Made by a program: the position numbers and the translations under genes. The notes beneath the pieces were generated by a model, which saw nothing but the letters and a program-made list of their open reading frames with translations, was not told the origin of the DNA and searched no databases. A DNA stretch of 64,000 nt from contig OY726560.1 in the NCBI GenBank assembly GCA_963383645.1, positions 85,981,093 through 86,045,092 of the forward strand, written 5' to 3'. Positions 23,761-34,980 of this stretch are shown one piece after another (the first letter of the stretch is position 1; each line of letters opens with the position of its first letter). The DNA comes from Muscardinus avellanarius (Eukaryota > Chordata > Mammalia > Rodentia > Gliridae).

Positions 23761-24255
23761 GGAAAAGGCTTTGGTACTAATTTCAAAATATACTAGAAAA
23801 TAGTGTTGGTGCTGCTCAGACACTCAGGCAAGAAAGGGAAGCTGCAGAGTACCCAGCACCAAAAGTAATTAGTAAGAACACAAAAAAATTGTAGCCCAGG
23901 ACCTTCTTAATTTAAAGACAAATTTACATAATAAATAATATCTAGCAGATAGGATAAAACTCCCCAAGGACCAGGAGGAGGTACAGGCCTCTGTCAAAGG
24001 GGACAGATACTATGTGATCCCTGAATTTGTTAATCAAATAACACAGTCTGGGTCTTAACAAAGACCTGGGCTTGCACAGGAAAGAGGAGCAGGCCTATAC
24101 CTGCATCACGTCAAAAGCAAATGGAAGGTCTAAACAGTATGTAGGATAAGTGCATCCTCACAATCATATCAAAAGGCTTGCCCTGGAGTTAATGGGTGGG
24201 CCCACAACTAGTTGCGTGAAAAGACTACTGGATAGGCAAGATAGAAGATAATAAA

Positions 24256-24257
<2 letters not shown>

Positions 24258-24293
<36 letters not shown>
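24258..24293. repeat. (GT)n microsatellite
   Basis: Uninterrupted gt run at the left end of a minus-strand SINE, probably grown from its poly-A/T end. Confidence 0.95.
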
Positions 24294-24297
<4 letters not shown>

Positions 24298-24472
24298 GGG
24301 TACTGGGGATGGAGCCTAGAGGTTCTCTACCTCTGGGCTACACTCCCAGACCAATTTTGTATTTTATTTAGAAACAGGGACTAAGTTGCTGAGGATGGCT
24401 TTGAACCTGCATGATTCTCCTGTCTCAGCCTCCCGACTACTGGGATTACAAGCATGTGACTCCACACTCAGC
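24294..24472 (-). mobile_element. 7SL/ID composite SINE
   Basis: Minus copy from 'tactggggatggagcc' to 'gattacaagcatgtgactcc', with the ID-like part at the left and the B1-like head at the right. Diverged; no clear target duplication. Confidence 0.85.
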
Positions 24473-24520
24473 AGTAAATCTTTATAAAAACTGTTTGGTA
24501 CCTAAAAACTTAAGTGTCTT

Positions 24521-24733
24521 TTTTTTTTTTTTTTCTGGTACTGGGAATGGGACCCAGGGGCAATCAACCTCCAAGCTACATCCCCTGCCCTATTTATTAT
24601 TCTTTATTTTGAAACAGGGTCTCACTAAGTGGCAGAGGGCATCCCTAAGTAGATGAGGCTATCCATGAACCGTGATCCTCTGGTCTCATACTTCCAAATG
24701 CTGGGATTACAAGCACGTACCACCACACCCACC
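24521..24733 (-). mobile_element. 7SL/ID composite SINE
   Basis: T run then 'ctggtactgggaatgggacc', ending 'accaccacacccacc'. Flanked by taagtgtctt (24511) and tcagtgtctt (24734), one base different. Nested in the LTR-like repeat. Confidence 0.87.
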
Positions 24734-24957
24734 TCAGTGTCTTATTTTCAAGGCACTCCACAGCATCCCTCAATGTAGTGCTTTTGTGTCCCTTCTTTCT
24801 ACCCTTGTAATAATAAAAATTGCTTAATCTTGAAGCATAGTTCTGGCTATTCTTTTCTAAGGTAGCTAAGAACAAGAACCCAAGGCTCCATCTCACACCA
24901 TTATGGTTTTAATGCCTAGCGGGGGCACAATTACAGTTTTGTTGTGGCACCATTACA

Positions 24958-26500
24958 TTTTTGCCAATTGTGTACAGTCCTGAGTTTGTATGGAAGTCTT
25001 CAAGGCCACTCTGACCACGGCAGCAGTAGCTGCAATGGCTATTATGCCAATGATAGCAATAATGATCCATTTTATAAATCATTTAGATTGATATAATAAT
25101 TTTTAAAACATTACACAACAATTTAGCCATGGGCCCTTCCTCCCATGATTGGGTTAAGTTTACAGGAAGCCAGATTCCCATTTAAGATTTTAGCAAAATA
25201 ATTAAATGTTGTGATGCATAAGAATTTACTGACTTTTTTTTTTGTGTGTGTGTGGTACTGTGGTTCCTGGAAGCCCTTCTACCTCTGGGCTACGATCCCA
25301 GCCCTATTTTTTATATTTTTATTTGGAAACAGGGTCTCTCTTGTTGGCTTCAAACCTGCGCGATCCTCCTGTCTCTGCCTCCCAAGTGCAGGGATTAAAG
25401 GCTTGCACCACCACGCCTAGCTTTACTGACCATTTTAAGCAGGCATACAATTGGAAATCCCAGCAATCCACACTATATAAAGATACATTCATATAAAATG
25501 TACCTACAGCAAGAACATAACACATTTTTATACAAGCTTATAAAAGGTGTGATTGTGATGAAAGGTATATTTACTAGGTGTGAATCAAGTAAAATTTTCA
25601 GTTCATATACATACATTTTTCATGGTGGTAACAAGTTTCCAAAGATGCCATTGTTTAGGTCCCAATATGTTAGTTGGGTGAAATATAAACATAGTAGTGG
25701 AGAAGCAAGGCCTTCATCATACCATGCTATTAGTTCTAAGGGTTCTTGATGTACCTTAGTGTAATTAAATAAATACAATTGCACAGAAGTATTATACTGA
25801 CACCAGTTGGTTGTGTCTATTTTCTTCTACGCAATTGGTTATAAACTGGCCATGTGGTCCCCAATCAATGAAGTTGTAATATGAATGTATTATTATCTTT
25901 TCCAATTTTCCTTGGCATGTGAGCCAATGTATAAGGCTATACATGCAATATCTATAAAATAACTGTTTCACAAACTGGATCAGTGCTTTCCCTTGATATT
26001 GGTGATATAAGGATATCTGTCCAAAAAAAAAAAAACAAAAACAAAAAAAATGACTGTCTTAAAAAGAGACCCATTAAGTTGCAATGTATTTTATAACTTC
26101 ACATTTGTCTCTGCAGATCAAGCATTACTGATTATGACTCACAAAAATAGTCAATGTCTCATAGCGTAGGGAAAAGTTAAAAGAAGTTCTTTCTTCTTTA
26201 GGGTATGTGAGACCCTGAAAATTTCAGGGCCAAGAAATAAACATGAAATCAATTGTATACACCACAGGAGTAGTATCCATCTAATTGGCCAGTGGCAATA
26301 AAGGAAGATGAGAAACATTTCCAGGACACATTCTCTTGTTCACTTATTCTGGAAGAAGAGGTAATAAGGGTCACCATTGCAAGGAATAAATTTCTGAGGA
26401 TGTAAGGACTCAAAACTGCAAAACTGCTTCCCAACATGCAAAACTGCTTCCCAACAAAGAAATTGGAAAACAAAAGAAACTTTAGAGGAAAACAAAAGGG
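24958..26500 (-). pseudogene. Betaretrovirus-like env remnant (SU and start of TM)
   Basis: Read on minus, the surface-subunit region comes first (about 26480-25120): scattered short frames with cysteine- and tryptophan-containing segments and no continuous frame. At about 25080 there is a basic cleavage-site-like tetrad whose last arginine codon has become a stop. It is followed at once by a ~20-residue Ile/Ala-rich hydrophobic segment (25078-25015) and a short heptad-like stretch, which is the layout of a fusion peptide and first helix of a betaretroviral TM protein. The LTR-like repeat cuts it at 24957, and a SINE sits at 25234-25421. The Env protein mediates cell entry in viruses; this copy is dead. 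Confidence 0.55.
25234..25421 (-). mobile_element. 7SL/ID composite SINE
   Basis: T/G-rich tail then 'ggtactgtggttcctgg', ending 'ttgcaccaccacgcctag'. The exact 9-bp duplication tttactgac lies at 25225 and 25422. Nested in the env remnant. Confidence 0.92.
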
Positions 26501-27094
26501 ACTTTAAGAAATGAAAAGAGATATGAGATTAGTAGAAAGAAATTTGGGAAAGAAGAACGGGATAATTGATAAAGAAAGCAGTTTATATATGCTCAGTTTA
26601 TATGTGAAGTTATCAACACTGATTTTAATATTATGTAAGAAAAGTTAAAGAGAGCAGGGTAAGATATGTACATATGTGTCACTCTCAACTTCTTGATGTA
26701 TAACAACGCACACAAATATTGATCAGTTTAATAGTTTCATCTACATCAAAATTGTTCTTGTGTTGGCTAATAATACATCTTTCTCCCCCTTTGTACTGGG
26801 AATAAAATTCAAGGCCTTAGGCATGCTATGCAAGTTCTGTGGCTCCAATCCAATATACATGTTTTTATTGAGATAGTTTTCTATACTAAGAAAAACATCA
26901 ATATTTTAAATAGATTTTTTATTGGTTCTTGTAATTATAAATCATAATGAGGTTCAGAGTGATAGAAACATAAATGAACACAGAACTTTGTGTTTTCCTT
27001 TACTTCCCACCCTACATTTGCTATTCCCTCAGTAGTCTGTATGGTTATGGAGAGAGTTGGGTGATATTTAGAGCAAAACACACCACGTGCTGTG

Positions 27095-27150
<56 letters not shown>

Positions 27151-27478
27151 TCACATCAAACCTATGACAATGGGGCATGAATAAAAGTATATTAAAAACT
27201 TGCAAAGAAAAAGTTGTAGAAGCAAAGATTTCACCAGAAGTAGATTTTTTTAAGACAAAAAAACAGGCCAGTAGTAGATGTGGATTTCGATTAGAAAAAG
27301 TAGGCATTGCCTACAAAGTAGCACTAGGTTGGTGAGAGTGAACTCTTATAAATGTTGATCTTGTTGGTGGTACATAATTATGACCATATATCAAATCCCA
27401 CAGAAATGTACTCTAAAATAGGGTACAGATATACAGAGTACAGTTTCTCAAATTATTTTATAAAATAAAAAGAGATGG
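26501..27478. other. No recognised element; contains (TA)n
   Basis: AT-rich sequence with no coding pattern or repeat family I recognise apart from the TA run at 27099-27147. It may include more of the dead retrovirus upstream of env, but I see no pol signature. Confidence 0.4.
27099..27147. repeat. (TA)n microsatellite
   Basis: About 24 uninterrupted ta units. Confidence 0.97.
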
Positions 27479-27612
27479 AAGCTGGGTGTGGTGGTGCAAG
27501 CTTGTAGTCCCAGAATTCAGGAGACTGAGGCTAGAGAATTGTGATTCAAGGACAGTCTCAGCTACTTAGCAAGGCCCTTTGCAGCTCAGTGAGCCTTACC
27601 ATGCTAGGACTG
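27479..27612 (+). mobile_element. 7SL/ID composite SINE, 3' truncated
   Basis: Starts 'agctgggtgtggtggtgc' and keeps the B1-like head and the 'cagctacttagcaaggccc' part; the ID-like tail is missing or replaced after about 27600. Confidence 0.8.
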
Positions 27613-28250
27613 CTGGAACTGTGGTCTCCAGAGACTCCCAGAAAAAAGCTAACATCCTGAAGTAAGCATCTCCAGCTAATCAGAATTGTGATCAGTTTGT
27701 GCTTCCTCTCCAGACCCAGATAGAACCTGTAGCTGTAGTGGGTGAGCTCACCTCATTTTGCAGAGATCCTGACTGGTGCTTTACAAAACCATAAGCAAAG
27801 CAGACATTTTTGCAGGAGACCAACTGGTGTAGCCACATGAACTTGCATAGCAAACAATACATTCATAGGGTCTGAGACTTTTTAGTTCACTCTGGTGAAG
27901 ATGGGGATGGAGTCTGCTATTGGGACAACAGAGACATGGATTAGCAGACAGCATCCAGGGCCAATCACACAAAAAGATATTTAGTCCAAGGGCTTAGAGC
28001 CCTGCCAAGACTTTGCTGCCCACCCCATCTCGGCATCTACATGTGTGAGAATCCATGTAGTCATAGGCGATTCTCAAAGTGAGAAATAAGCCCCGAGAGA
28101 AGGTGTGGTCGCTGGCAAAAAGTATTCTCCACTCTTAGATATTCTTTCATAACTACTATCCTTTTGGTAATGATTCTTTTAACTCTCCAAACGAATTGCT
28201 CCGGTGGGAAAAAGATCAGGACTGCGAGAAAAAATTGAATTCATGTAAAA
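27613..28250. other. No recognised feature
   Basis: Mixed-composition sequence with no long frame and no repeat I can name. It may be part of the same retroviral locus. Confidence 0.3.
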
Positions 28251-28269
28251 TAATCTTTCCAGCAAACTT

Positions 28270-28325
28270 TCAGCCTTGCTCAAATGGTAATTAGATGAGC
28301 CTTGTTCAAATGGTAATTAGAGGCA
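28270..28325. repeat. Short tandem duplication (~27 bp)
   Basis: gccttgctcaaatggtaatt is followed by a near copy, gccttgttcaaatggtaatt, 27 bases on. Confidence 0.85.
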
Positions 28326-28679
28326 GTAGCAACATTCCAGTCCACCTTTGACCTTGGCTTTTACGCGTAGTAATAGTGATGCCTGGAGTTACAGCGACAC
28401 CACCTGGTTAAAAAATAGCTATGTCAAAACAAAGGACAGATAAAATAGATGTGTAAAGATGAACGAAAGAAAGAAAATATGGTGAGAATAAGAAAGTATT
28501 TTGTATGAAGAAGAGCTTATCCTGAGATTGGCCCGAATAGGAAAGAGAGAATTAGGGTAATCAGAAAAGAAAAGAAAGTTGCAGAAGGTTAGTGATAGGA
28601 ATATGGATTATTAAAAGAAGGAAAATGCTCAGCTGCTAGAGAAATATATCTGACAACTAAATCTAAAGACTTCATGTTA

Positions 28680-29290
28680 TTTCTTGGTGTTTACCTGCTA
28701 AACTGTGTCATGAGTTTGTTTAAGTTTTCAGACAGTGGATAGTATTGCAGACAAAATCCAGCAGACCTTCATCGAAGTTCCTTAAATCATCATAAAGGAA
28801 CATGGATTTTCCTTAAGATAACTATATGAAAGCTGGAATCTCGGACTTCGTCCCCCATTATATATAAAGGAGGACATTGGACTAAGCCCTAGGAATGAAA
28901 ACTCTTAAAAACTGGATTCTTCGAGTGATCTTAAAAACTAAATTCTTCAAGTGATTTTGGGTGTGACTTTTAGCCAAATAGAAGCCTCTGCAGCTGCAAG
29001 GTCAGAAGGGGCTGGGCTCCAAGCACAAGACCCACCTGAGATAATGGGACTGATTTTAAATACAAAGACCTGGGATATCCCAGGTCTTTACTTTTGTCTT
29101 GTTCAGGGTTGGTAATTTGCATGTGTATCTCTCTTTTGTACCTTGGGTGTTTTGCACTTCTTTTTACTAGAAATTCACTGGGAGAGGGAAAAATATAAAA
29201 AATCTTGTGTCCAAAATAAAGTGTTCGATTGCACAAGAAGTATCGATCCATGTCAGGTTCTTTTTAAAGCGCCGATCATAGGATTATTTT
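28680..29290 (+). promoter_or_regulatory. LTR-like region with TATA box and poly-A signal
   Basis: A TATA-like box (attatatataaagg, about 28858-28871) is followed 350 bp later by AATAAA (29215) and, soon after, the GC-containing 'aaagcgccgatca'. This is the U3-R-U5 order of a retroviral LTR on the + strand. A 26-bp perfect palindrome lies between the two signals. The ends are not defined and no primer-binding site is convincing, so an LTR is only a proposal; a host promoter or chance is possible. Confidence 0.3.
29064..29089. repeat. 26-bp perfect palindrome
   Basis: aaagacctgggat is followed immediately by its reverse complement, with no spacer. Confidence 0.97.
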
Positions 29291-29838
29291 CCTAGGAAAG
29301 AACCACTACAGATAAGAATCTGTGGTAAAATCACTCTATCCTTCCCCACCTTTACTGAAACCCTCGACCGCGAGCAAACTCGTGCCCCATTGGACTAGCT
29401 GGCTTTCGGCAGAGCCCTACTAGGACCTTTGGATATTGCCACAAAAACACAATTTGGGTGTCTTGGGAGAAATCAAATACACCAAGCACTAGCTGTGGAG
29501 AATGGTGACTCTTACATATACACTGGGTCTGGTTCAAGTGACACCTGCCACTTATTCAGGCAGGAAGAGATTCAGGGTTAGGGTCTATGGAAAGTGTCAA
29601 GACCTGTGTTTAACACTAGATCCAGGCCCAAAGTTACTGGCCACCTGTGTAAACTGAGAGAATCTCAGAGACACCTAAATTTTGAAAGCTCAGAGACACA
29701 AGCTTTTAGCAGAAAAAGTGCTAGTGGCACTCAGCACCTGAACAGACAGGGACACCAGACAAGGGTTCCAATAATTGAAAAAGACCAAAAAGCCTGGCTA
29801 TAAACAAGCTTCTTCACTCATAAATTTCTGCTCTCTTC
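29291..29838. other. No recognised feature
   Basis: No coding frame beyond about 70 codons and no repeat family recognised. It ends at the target site of the next L1. Confidence 0.35.
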
Positions 29839-29850
29839 TCTCCATTCTTT

Positions 29851-31871
29851 TTTTTTTTTTTTGAAATTTCTGAGGTAATTTTATTTTTTTGCATATTTTA
29901 TTTTATTTATAAGTGGAACATATTGAAAATGGTGTACATTTAGATTGTGCTTTGTGTCCTATTCCCCCTCCATTTCCCTTTCCCCCTCCATAGAGAGTGT
30001 CCAGGTTAACCATGTTATATTTATACTATTACACATATTTGGATGTAGCTCCTTCATTGAAAAACCACAGCTTTCTTCCTCTCTTATTGTTCCATTCTAG
30101 CTTTGCTGAAATTTCCCCTCCATCATCTGGAGTCTCTCTGGTATTACCACTACTCCCTAGCTTGGACATATTAGAGAAAACATATGTCTCTTCTTTTTCT
30201 GTGTTTGACTAATCTCATTTAACATAATGTTCTCCAGTTCCTTTCATCTTCTTGCAAATGCTATTATTTTATTCTTCTTTATAGCTGAATAGAATTCCAT
30301 TGTGTGTATTTCCCATAATTTTGCAATCCATCCATCTGTTGACGGAGATCTAGGTTGGTTTCATATTTTGGCTATTACAAACTGTGCTGCTATGAACATG
30401 GGTATGCATATGTTAATGTAGTTCTCTGATTTCAAGCCTTTTGGAAAGATACCCAGGAGTGGTATAGTGGGATCAAATGGTGGATCTATTCCCAGTTTGC
30501 TAAGGAATATCCACACTGATCTCCCTAGTGGCTGAACTACTTTGCACTCCCACCAACAGTGTAAAAGATTTCCTCTTTCTCCACATCCTCACCACCATTT
30601 GTTGTTTGATTTCCTTATGTTTGCCACTCCAATTGGGGTTAGATGGAATCTCAGCGTAGTTTTGATTTGCATCTCCCTGATGGCTAGTGATGTTGAACAT
30701 CTTTTCATGTATCTATTGGCCATTTGTATTTCTTCTTTTGTGAAGTGTCTATTCATTTCAGTTGTCCATTTTTTGATTGGGTTTTTTGTTTTGCTAGTGT
30801 AGAGTCTTTTGAACTCTTTGTATATTCTGGATATTAGCCCCCTATCAGAGTGGTGGCTGGTAAAGATATTCTCCCATTCTACAGGCTTCCTCTTTAGGTT
30901 CTTGATGGTTTCCTTTAATGAGAAGAAACTTTTTAGTTTGACGAGATCCCACTTATTAATTCTTGCGTTAATTTTCTGCACTTTGGAAGTCTTATTGAGA
31001 AAGTTACTGCCTATGCCTATATGTTGGAGTGTTGAGCCTATGCCTTTCTCTAATAACTTCACAGACTCTGGTCTAATTTCTAAGTCTTTAATCCATCTCG
31101 AGTGGATTCCTGTGCATGGTGAGAAGTAAGGATTCAGATCCACCTTTCTACAAATGGATAGCCAGTTCTCCCAGCACCATTTGTTGAAAAGGCTGTCTTT
31201 TCTCCAGTGTATGAGTTTGGCCCCTTTATCAAAGATTAATTGACTATAGGTGTGTGGATTTGTTTTTTTATCTTCTATTCTTTTCCACTGGTCAGTTTGC
31301 CTATTGTGCCAATACCATGCTGTTTGTACTACTATTGCTCTATAGTATAATTTGAAGTTCAGGATTGCTATGCCTCCTGCCTGGTTCTTGTTGCTGAGAA
31401 TTGCTTTGTCTATTCTGGGTCTTTTTTTTTTTTCCATACAAAATTCATAACTGATTTTTCCAGGTTTATGAGAAATGTTGTTGGTATTTTAATGGGAATT
31501 GTATTGAATCTCTAGATCACTTTTGGCAGAATGGCCATTTTGATGGTATTTATTCTGACTATCCATGAGTAAGGAGATCTTTCCATCTTCCAAGGTCTTC
31601 TTCAATTTCTTTCTTTAATGTTTTGCAGTGTGCTCTGTAGAGGTCTTCTACATCTTTGGTTAGGTTTATTCTTAGGTATTTTATTGGTTTAGAGGTTACA
31701 GTAAATAGAATAATTTTCTTTATTTCTTTTGTTGTGGATTCATTGTAGGCATAAAGAAAAGCAACTGATTTCTTTAGGTTGATTTTAAATCCTGAAACTT
31801 TGCTGAATTGGTTAATCAGCTCAAGAAGTCTTTTGGTTGAGTTCTTTGGATCTTCTAGATAAAGAATCATA
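29851..31871 (-). mobile_element. 5'-truncated L1 with 12-bp target-site duplication
   Basis: Minus-strand L1 from the poly-A (T run at 29851) through a 3'UTR distinct from the full-length L1's ('gtgtacatttagattgtgc') to ORF2, ending just after the FADD region (DMILYLEDP at 31870). tctccattcttt occurs at both 29839-29850 and 31872-31883. ORF2 survives as frames 31437-30589 and 31870-31559, with a frameshift in the T/A run near 31435 and a C-terminal end decayed by stops. This is a different, older L1 subfamily from the one at 5.4 kb. Confidence 0.93.
30589..31870 (-). pseudogene. L1 ORF2 fragment (RT C-terminal part)
   Basis: Two frames cover the RT connection and C-terminal regions: 31870-31559 begins at the second half of the FADD motif, and 31437-30589 carries [40 protein letters not shown] and LEKGIGSTLQHIG, all typical L1 ORF2 words. 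It is broken by a frameshift and truncated at the 5' side by the insertion process. Not functional. Confidence 0.9.
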
Positions 31872-31883
31872 TCTCCATTCTTT

Positions 31884-32002
31884 ATTTTTTGCTTTTTTCT
31901 TTTATTCTCTTTGTCTTATATATAATCTATTTTTATTGCTATACTAAATATTTTACATTTTTTATTAGAATTCTACTACATATTCACTATTTCCAATCTG
32001 TA
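31884..32002. other. AT-rich spacer between two retrotransposons
   Basis: T-rich host sequence with no recognised feature. Its right end is the target word of the next element. Confidence 0.5.
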
Positions 32003-32019
32003 CTATATCTTATTTTTCT
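32003..32019. repeat. Target-site duplication of composite retroposon (left)
   Basis: ctatatcttatttttct matches ctatatcttacttttct at 34964-34980 (16 of 17). Confidence 0.9.
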
Positions 32020-32399
32020 TTTTTTCTTTTATTTATTTTTATTTTTTATTTTTTAATTGGTTCATTGTATCATATATCACATCAGAGTACAAGACTTGAG
32101 AGGATATACACGCACACATCATCCAATGAGCCCTCATCCAGCCCCCATCACATTCTCTTCCCCTCCCTCAATCCCATGCTTGTTTGGTGATTATCTTTGA
32201 TACATTTGTTTATGTACCTTCTGCGTTTTAAAGAGGCTCCATCCTCCCCTATTCCATACCCTCTGATTGGTCACCTTAGTTGCTTCACTATAGGGCCCTT
32301 TCTATAGCTCGACCTTTTCCTGTTGCCCCTTTCCTCCTAGTTTTTGCTGATTAGGGGAAGCATCTGATTTTTATTTTCTGCGATATTTCTCTGTGCATG

Positions 32400-34060
32400 C
32401 CGCGTTGCAAGTACTGATCCCACTCTTGACAGCCCCAGTAGTGGCCTGGCTATCTGGTGGACTGATCCAGACCTCGCTGGCTCAAGCAGTGGCCTTGCCT
32501 CATGGGAGGCCCTGATTCTGGTCTCGCTGGCCCCGACCTCAGCTGGCTCTGATCCTGGCCTCGGAGACCCCAGCACCGGCCTAGCCTCACGGCAGGCTCC
32601 GATCCCAGCCTCGCTGGCCCCAGCACCAGCTTAACCCCTCAGCAGGCTTCAATCCCAGCCTTGGAGGCCCCAGGAGCAGCCTTGCCTCCTGTCAGGCTGC
32701 AATGCTGGTTGTTGGCCCCGGCATCAGCCTAACCCCTCGGCAGGCTTTGATCCCAGCCTCAGAGGCCCCAGCACCGGCCTTGCCTCACAGTGAGCTCCAA
32801 TCCTGGCCTTGCTGGCCCCAGCACCGGCCTAACCCCTCAGCAGGCTCCAAACCTTGCCTCGGAGGCCCCAGCACCGGCCTTGCCTCATGGTAGGCTCCAA
32901 TGATGGCGTCACTGGCCCCAGCTCTGGTCTAACCCCTCAGCAGGCTCCATTCCATCCTCGGAGGCCTCAGTAGTGGCATTGCCTCACAGCAGGCTCCGAT
33001 GCTAGCCATTGGCCCCAGCACAGGCCTAACATCTCGACTGGCTCTTATCCTGGCCTTGAAGGCCCCAACACCAGCCTTGCCTCACAGCAGGCTCCAATGA
33101 CAGACTTGCTGGCCCCAGCACCGGCCTAACCCCTCAGAAGACTCCGATCCCGGCCTTGGAGGCCTCAGTAGTGGCCTTGCCTCACGGAAGGCTCTGATGC
33201 CGGCCACTGGCCCCGGCACTGGCCTAACCCCTCGGCAGGCTCTTATCCTGGCCTCAGCAGCCCCAGCACCAGCCTTGCCTCACGGCAGGCTCCAATGCCA
33301 TCCTTGCTGGCACCAGCACCGGCCTAACCCCTTGGAAGGCTCCGATCCTGGCTTTGGAGGCCCCATCACCAGCCTTGCCTCACAGCAGGCTCCGATGCCA
33401 GCCTCGCTGGCCCCAGCACCGGGTTAACCCCTTGGCAGGCTCCAATCCTGGCCTCGGAGGCCTCAGTAGCAGCCTTGCCTCACGGTAGGCTCCGATGCAA
33501 GCCATTGGCCCCGACACTGGCCCAACCCCTCAGCAGGCTCTTATCCTGGCCTCAGAGGCCCCAGCACTGGCCTTGCCTCATGGCAAACACCAATGCCGGC
33601 ATGGCTGGCCCCAGCACCAGCCTAACCCCTTGGCAGGCTCCGATCCTGGCCTTGGAGACCTCAGTAGAGGTTTTGCCTCACGGCATGCTCCAATGTTGGC
33701 CATTGGCCCCGGCACCAGCCTAAGCCCTCAGCAGGCTCCAATCACTGTCTCAAAGCTGCAGCACCGGCCTTGCCTCATGGCAGGCTTCGATCCTGGCCTT
33801 GCTGGTCCCGGCACCAGCCTAACCCCTCGGCAGTCTCCAATCCTGGCCTCGAAGGCCCCAGCACTGGCCTTGTCTCACGGTAGGCACTGATCCTGGCCTC
33901 ACTGGCCCCGGCACTGGCCTAACTTCTTGGCAGGCTCCGATCCTGGCCACGGAGGCTTCATCACCGGCCTTGCCTAATGGCAGACTCCAATCCCAGCTTT
34001 GCTGTGTCCGTCACCGGCCTCACTCCTTGGCAGGCTCCAATCTGAGCACCCTCTTCACCC
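32400..34060. repeat. VNTR with ~99-bp unit, about 15 or more copies
   Basis: The anchor cctaacccctcggcaggctc (variants) occurs near 32631, 32728, 32829, 32928, 33026, 33126, 33222, 33323, 33422, 33521, 33620, 33719, 33819, 33918 and 34018, an average step of 99 bp. Units alternate 'ggaggcccc' and 'gctggcccc' phrases. Because 99 is a multiple of three, frames stay open for 60-130 codons on + without coding meaning. Confidence 0.93.
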
Positions 34061-34689
34061 AACCAATTGTCTCATGTTCTCGAGGGTGCATGGTGGTAAC
34101 ATTCTGTCTCTTGGGTTATTATTTCAAAGGTTCCAGGTGTAATGCATCAGATCTCTGCCTCCCCTGAGTACTGGCCACTGCCATTGCCACTGCTTCCACT
34201 ATTTCAAATCCTTCCCAAGCTCTTTTTCCACTCTGAATGTTGTCCAGTTTCCTAAGCATGCATGATGGTAGCATTCGACATTTGGTGTAATTTCTCCAAA
34301 AAAATAAGGTTGGTAGGATCTGATTTCTGCTTCTCCTGAATACAAGTCTCTACCACCATCACAGAGACTACTTTCAACACCGCCTTTCTCCTTGGTCTCC
34401 GCTAAACTCTCTCCTTACAGGTGATATTCCAGATTCTTAACAATATAGAGAAACAGCAGTCTTCCTTCATGGGGAATTTTTCCATAAGTTCCAGTGCATT
34501 TGGATAAGTTTTGTCTGCATCTCCAGTGTCCTGGAATCTGTGATGGCTTTCTTAACTCCTCTCGGATATCTTTTCTTTTTCTCTTTCTTTTTCCTTTTCT
34601 TTTTCTTTTCCTTTTTTTTTAAATAAGAGAAAACAGTATATGTGGTTTGATGAGGTAGTGGGATCAGGCACTCAGTAGCACTGTGACCC

Positions 34690-34963
34690 AATCGGTTTCC
34701 CCATGTGTCCTGCGTGCTGCACACTACTCCACCTGGGGCCCAGAGTCCCGCAACCCAGGCCCCAGCTGGTGTGCCCGGTGCGACCCCCGCCCGGGACCCA
34801 GGATACTGGGTCCGGTTTCTCCAGGGGTCTGGCATGCTACATGTGGTCCGGCCCAGGGCCCAGAGTCCCTCGACCCGGGCCCTGGCTGGCATGCCCCACG
34901 CGACCCCCACCTGGAACCCAGCATCTTACTGTGCCCAGCTTCTCCAGGGGTCTGGCATGCTAC
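34690..34963. repeat. GC-rich ~125-bp tandem repeats, about 2-3 copies
   Basis: ctccaggggtctggcatgct occurs at about 34819 and 34945, and a diverged copy (ccccatgtgtcctgcgtgct) at about 34699. These form the 5' end of the composite element, a place where promoter monomers are found in some L1s; promoter activity is untested. Confidence 0.8.
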
Positions 34964-34980
34964 CTATATCTTACTTTTCT
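34964..34980. repeat. Target-site duplication of composite retroposon (right)
   Basis: Pairs with 32003-32019. Confidence 0.9.

Larger units (their letters stand above)
23800..24957 (-). mobile_element. LTR-like repeat interrupting env, with two nested SINEs
   Basis: From its TGTAATGG start at 24957 (read on minus) this segment parallels 51680-52338. Shared blocks include 'aaaactgtaatt/ggt', 'gtgagatg', 'gatgcaggtataggcct' (24085-24105 versus 52090-52110), 'ccttggggag/a' plus 'cctatctgc' (23955-23975) and 'gtgttctt.ctaattact' (23860-23885). Two SINEs split it (24294-24472, 24521-24733). An LTR is the best guess from length, the TG start and position next to env, but no terminal CA or target duplication could be fixed. 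It may instead be an unnamed interspersed repeat. Confidence 0.5.
32020..34963 (-). mobile_element. SVA-like composite retroposon (~2.9 kb)
   Basis: The 17-bp target duplication bounds a non-autonomous element. In its own (minus) order: about three GC-rich ~125-bp repeats (34963-34590), a middle part with a two-copy ~185-bp motif (34560-34060), a VNTR of ~99-bp units (34060-32400), the last ~12 codons of an L1 ORF2 with the frame NQMLPLISKN and stop at about 32375-32337, an L1 3'UTR (to 32060) and poly-A (T/C-rich run at 32020-32065). The plan resembles primate SVA and LAVA (repeats plus VNTR plus retroelement 3' end), but the parts differ. L1 machinery must have moved it. It encodes no evident protein of its own. 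It could also be an L1 that lost ORF1 and most of ORF2 and gained repeats. Confidence 0.8.

Noticed and set aside
24958..26500. A functional, domesticated env (syncytin-like) gene
   Set aside because: Stops and frameshifts throughout, including at the cleavage-site position, plus a SINE and an LTR-like interruption.
26974..27307. Frames with Ile-Tyr repeats
   Set aside because: Translation of the (TA)n microsatellite.
32400..34060. CRISPR-like array (regular spacing)
   Set aside because: The whole unit is repeated with no unique spacers, and the genome is mammalian.
32337..34167. Several 60-130-codon proline/alanine-rich frames
   Set aside because: The 99-bp VNTR unit is a multiple of three, so any stop-free unit gives a long frame. 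No start context or known domain, and most run against the element's own orientation.
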